From Pseudomonadota bacterium (GTDB lineage: Bacteria > Pseudomonadota > Alphaproteobacteria > Rhizobiales > Beijerinckiaceae), in the NCBI GenBank assembly GCA_023426505.1, contig JAFAAP010000230.1:1-14739 (forward strand): a stretch of DNA of 14,739 nucleotides, given 5' to 3'. The notes beneath the pieces were generated by a model. The model was not told where the DNA came from. It made no database searches and worked only from the letters and a program-made list of their open reading frames with translations. The position numbers and the translations under genes were made by a program. Shown here piece after piece: positions 12,160-14,739 of this stretch (its first letter is position 1; each line of letters opens with the position of its first letter).

Positions 12160-13661
12160 TGGGTGACTTTCTCTCCAACCTCACGCTCGGGTTCGGCGTC
12201 GCCCTGACTCCGCTCAACCTGGGGCTTGCCTTCCTGGGCTGCCTCGTCGGAACACTCATCGGCGTGCTGCCCGGCGTCGGACCGATCGCGACGATCGCGA
12301 TGCTGCTGCCGATCACCTTCGGGCTCGATCCCACCGGCGCCCTGATCATGCTGGCGGGCATCTACTACGGGGCCCAGTACGGCGGCTCGACCACGGCGAT
12401 CCTGGTCAACATCCCGGGCGAGGCGACCTCCGTCGTCACCGCCCTCGACGGCCACCAGATGGCGCGCCAGGGCCGCGCCGGCGTGGCGCTCGGCATCGCG
12501 GCCATCGGGTCCTTCTTCGCCGGCACGGTCGCGACCGTCGTGATCGCCGCACTCGGCGCCCCGCTCACGCGGCTCGCGCTGATCTTCGGCCCGGCGGAAT
12601 ATTTCTCGCTCATGGTCATGGGCCTCGTCTTCGCCGTCGTGCTCGCCCGCGGGTCGATCCTCAAGGCGATCGCGATGATCCTCGTCGGCGTGCTGCTTTC
12701 GACCGTCGGCACGGATCTCGAGACGGGCGAGGAGCGCATGACCTTCGGGCTGCAGTTCCTGGTCGACGGCATCGACTTCGCGGTGCTGGCTATGGGCATC
12801 TTCGGCATCGCCGAGATCCTGCGCAATCTCGACCATACGGAACACCGGGACGTGGTACGTCAGTCGATCGGCCGCCTTCTGCCGAACCGGGACGACTTCA
12901 AGCAGTCCTACAAGCCCGTGCTCCGCGGGACCTTCATCGGTGCGGTTCTCGGCATCCTGCCGGGCAACGGCGCCGTGCTCGGGCCCTTCGCCTCGTATAC
13001 CCTGGAGAAGAAGCTCGCCAGGGACCCGCGCCGGTTCGGCCGTGGCGCCATCGAGGGCGTGGCGGGTCCGGAATCCGCCAACAATGCCGGCGCCCAGACG
13101 TCGTTCATTCCGCTTCTGACGCTCGGCATCCCGCCGAATGCCGTGATGGCCCTCATGGTCGGCGCCATGACGATCCACGGCATCGTGCCGGGCCCGCAGG
13201 TGATGACGCGCAACCCTGACCTGTTCTGGGGCATGATCGCCTCGATGTGGGTCGGCAACCTGATGTTGCTCGTCATCAACCTGCCGATGATCGGCATGTG
13301 GGTGCGGCTCCTGAAGGTGCCTTATCACCTGATGTTCCCGGCGATCCTGATGTTCTGCTGCATCGGCATCTACTCCATCAACTCGTTGCCGACCGACGTG
13401 ATGTTCATCGGGCTCTTCGGGTTCGTCGGGTACATGCTGATCAAGTTCGGCTTCGAGCCGGCGCCGATGCTGCTCGGCTTCGTGCTCGGCAAGCTGATGG
13501 AGGAGAACCTGAGGCGCGCGCTCATCATCTCGCGCGGGTCGATGGAGACCTTCATCGACCGCCCTGTCAGCGCCGGCCTGCTCGCGGTCGCGCTGATCCT
13601 GCTCGTCTTGGCACTGCTGCCGACAGTCCGGAAGGGCAGGGACGAGGTGTTCACCGAGTAG
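12159..13661 (+). CDS. tctA: Tripartite tricarboxylate transporter, large membrane subunit
   Basis: 500 residues, the normal TctA length. The start MGDFLSNLTLGFGVALT overlaps the tctB stop, with GGGAG 6 nt upstream. Two homologous halves are visible. The first holds GVLPGVGPIATIAMLLPITF and GAQYGGSTTAILVNIPGE; the second holds GAVLGILPGNGAVLGPFASY and a PESANNAGAQTSFIPLLTLG stretch. About 10-12 membrane helices. The paired PG-rich loops are thought to form the substrate and ion path. It is powered by an ion gradient, not ATP. Confidence 0.95.
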   Translation: MGDFLSNLTLGFGVALTPLNLGLAFLGCLVGTLIGVLPGVGPIATIAMLLPITFGLDPTGALIMLAGIYYGAQYGGSTTAILVNIPGEATSVVTALDGHQMARQGRAGVALGIAAIGSFFAGTVATVVIAALGAPLTRLALIFGPAEYFSLMVMGLVFAVVLARGSILKAIAMILVGVLLSTVGTDLETGEERMTFGLQFLVDGIDFAVLAMGIFGIAEILRNLDHTEHRDVVRQSIGRLLPNRDDFKQSYKPVLRGTFIGAVLGILPGNGAVLGPFASYTLEKKLARDPRRFGRGAIEGVAGPESANNAGAQTSFIPLLTLGIPPNAVMALMVGAMTIHGIVPGPQVMTRNPDLFWGMIASMWVGNLMLLVINLPMIGMWVRLLKVPYHLMFPAILMFCCIGIYSINSLPTDVMFIGLFGFVGYMLIKFGFEPAPMLLGFVLGKLMEENLRRALIISRGSMETFIDRPVSAGLLAVALILLVLALLPTVRKGRDEVFTE

Positions 13662-13724
13662 CTTGCCTTCGGGCGGCTGCTCCCCACAATGTAAGCCCAT
13701 AACCTAATCCAGGGAGGAAATTGG

Positions 13725-14699
13725 ATGAAGAAGCTTGCTCTCGCCCTTGCGGCGACCCTTGGTCTGGCCGCAACGGGCGCCCAGGCGCAGAACTACCCGA
13801 CCCGTCCCGTCACCATGATCGTGCCCTTCGCGGCCGGCGGCCCGACCGACGTGGTGGCCCGCATCGTGGCCGATCATATGTCCCGGACGATCGGTCAACA
13901 GATCGTGATCGAGAACGTGGCGGGCGCCGGCGGCACGACGGGCATCGCCCGCGGCGCCCAGTCCCAGCCCGACGGCTACACCATCATGATGGGCCACATG
14001 GGCACCCATGGCGCGGCCCCGGCTCTCTACCCGAACCTGAAGTATGATCCGGCCAAGGATTTCGCTCCGATCGGCCTTGCAGCCGGCACGCCAATCCTCA
14101 TCGTCGCCAAGAAGGACTTTCCGGCCAACGACCTGAAGGGCTTCCTAGACTACATGAAGACCAACGGCGAGAAGGTGAACATGGCCCATGCCGGCGTGGG
14201 CTCGGTGTCCCACTCGACGGGCATCCTGTTCAACTCGATCATCGGCGCCAAGCCTACGATGGTCGCCTATCGCGGCACCGGCCCGGCCCTCAACGACCTG
14301 ATGGCCAACACGGTCGACTACATGACCGACCAGATCGTCAACGTGGCGCCGCAGATCCAGGGCGGCAACATCAAGGCCTTCGCGATCGCCACGCCCGAGC
14401 GCTCGCCGGCCCTGCCGAACGTGCCGACCACCAAGGAGGCGGGGCTGCCCGACTACCAGGTCAGCGCCTGGAACGCCGTCTTCGCCCCGAAGGGCACGTC
14501 GCCGGAGATCGTCAAGAAGCTCAACGACGCCCTCGTGAAGGCTCTGGACGACGAGAACACGAAGAAGCGCCTCCTCGACCTCGGCGGCGTGATTCCGACC
14601 GCCCAGGAGCGCACTCCGGAGGCCCTGCAGAAGCTCGTCGAGAGCGAAGTGGCCCGCTGGACCCCCGTTCTTCAGGCGGCCGGCGCCAAGGCCGAGTAA
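13725..14699 (+). CDS. tctC: Tripartite tricarboxylate transporter substrate-binding protein (Bug family)
   Basis: 324 residues with a clean signal peptide (MKKLALALAATLGLAATGAQA, cut before QNYPTRPV), hence periplasmic. Family landmarks: YPTRPVTMIVPFAAGGPTDV, the ENVAGAGGTTG loop, a MAHAGVGSVSHSTG ligand-binding segment, VAYRGTGPALNDLMAN, and a C-terminal helix starting SPEIVKKLNDAL. GGAGG 7 nt before the ATG is the strongest ribosome site in the window, fitting the excess of binding protein over membrane subunits. It is 63 bp after tctA. The substrate cannot be read from sequence: Bug proteins bind citrate, other di- and tricarboxylates, amino acids or aromatic acids. Confidence 0.95.
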   Translation: MKKLALALAATLGLAATGAQAQNYPTRPVTMIVPFAAGGPTDVVARIVADHMSRTIGQQIVIENVAGAGGTTGIARGAQSQPDGYTIMMGHMGTHGAAPALYPNLKYDPAKDFAPIGLAAGTPILIVAKKDFPANDLKGFLDYMKTNGEKVNMAHAGVGSVSHSTGILFNSIIGAKPTMVAYRGTGPALNDLMANTVDYMTDQIVNVAPQIQGGNIKAFAIATPERSPALPNVPTTKEAGLPDYQVSAWNAVFAPKGTSPEIVKKLNDALVKALDDENTKKRLLDLGGVIPTAQERTPEALQKLVESEVARWTPVLQAAGAKAE

Positions 14700-14739
14700 G
14701 CTTCGGCACTTCGAAGTCTCGGAACGGCGGGCCATCGGC

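Noticed and set aside
12141..13700. Minus-strand frame of about 519 codons opposite tctA
   Set aside because: It is a shadow of tctA, with a polar Asp/His/Arg-rich translation that is the antisense image of membrane helices.
14701..14739. CTTCG/CGAAG inverted repeat after tctC as a terminator
   Set aside because: Only 5 bp with no T-tract before the window ends.

Overview
The window reads as chromosomal DNA of a high-GC alphaproteobacterium of the order Rhizobiales (Hyphomicrobiales), most likely from the Methylobacteriaceae/Microvirga neighbourhood. The grounds are an ALAS-type hemA (the C4 haem pathway), the murA / DUF2948 / hisD / UPF0262 / low-molecular-weight phosphatase gene order, and small families common in that group (DUF6894, a free-standing RNA polymerase alpha-CTD-like protein). 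The genus is inferred from protein style, not from any marker gene.

Region 1 (about 1-3556) is accessory DNA: the integrase-proximal end of an element inserted at the 3' end of a tRNA-Thr(GGU) gene. A complete tyrosine recombinase (2459-3451, minus) starts about 105 bp from the tRNA end and is read away from it. The cargo visible here is sparse: a two-helix mini membrane protein (410-565), a possible second one (88-291), an alpha-CTD-like protein (867-1121, minus), a DUF6894 protein with a problematic start (1471-1689) and a 51-residue unknown protein (1723-1878). Between them lie structured but apparently non-coding stretches: intrinsic terminators near 737, 2190 and 2351, and a long imperfect hairpin at 1965-2006. 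The far attachment site is not in the window.

Region 2 (3556-5006) holds tRNA-Thr and, on the same strand, hemA. The hemA promoter carries an FNR/FnrL/FixK-type palindrome (4993-5006), which suggests oxygen control of haem synthesis.

Region 3 (5030-9434, plus) is a core housekeeping cluster: a 54-residue basic protein, murA (peptidoglycan precursor), a DUF2948 protein, hisD (histidine), a UPF0262 protein and a low-molecular-weight phosphatase. Spacing is very tight from DUF2948 onward (TGATG overlap, 16 bp, 3 bp), which suggests one transcript. The cluster stops at the phosphatase, where I would have expected infA and maf, and the phosphatase runs convergently into azlD with a 51-bp overlap.

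Region 4 (9384-11216, minus) carries a TerC-family membrane protein gene followed by azlC and azlD, a two-part branched-chain amino-acid exporter. Region 5 (11488-14699, plus) is a complete tripartite tricarboxylate transporter in the order tctB-tctA-tctC, divergent from terC across a 271-bp spacer with competing inverted repeats.

I found no CRISPR array, defence system or insertion sequence, and no clearly new multi-gene system. The most unusual material is the poorly explained integrated segment at the left: its orphan small proteins and its hairpins.
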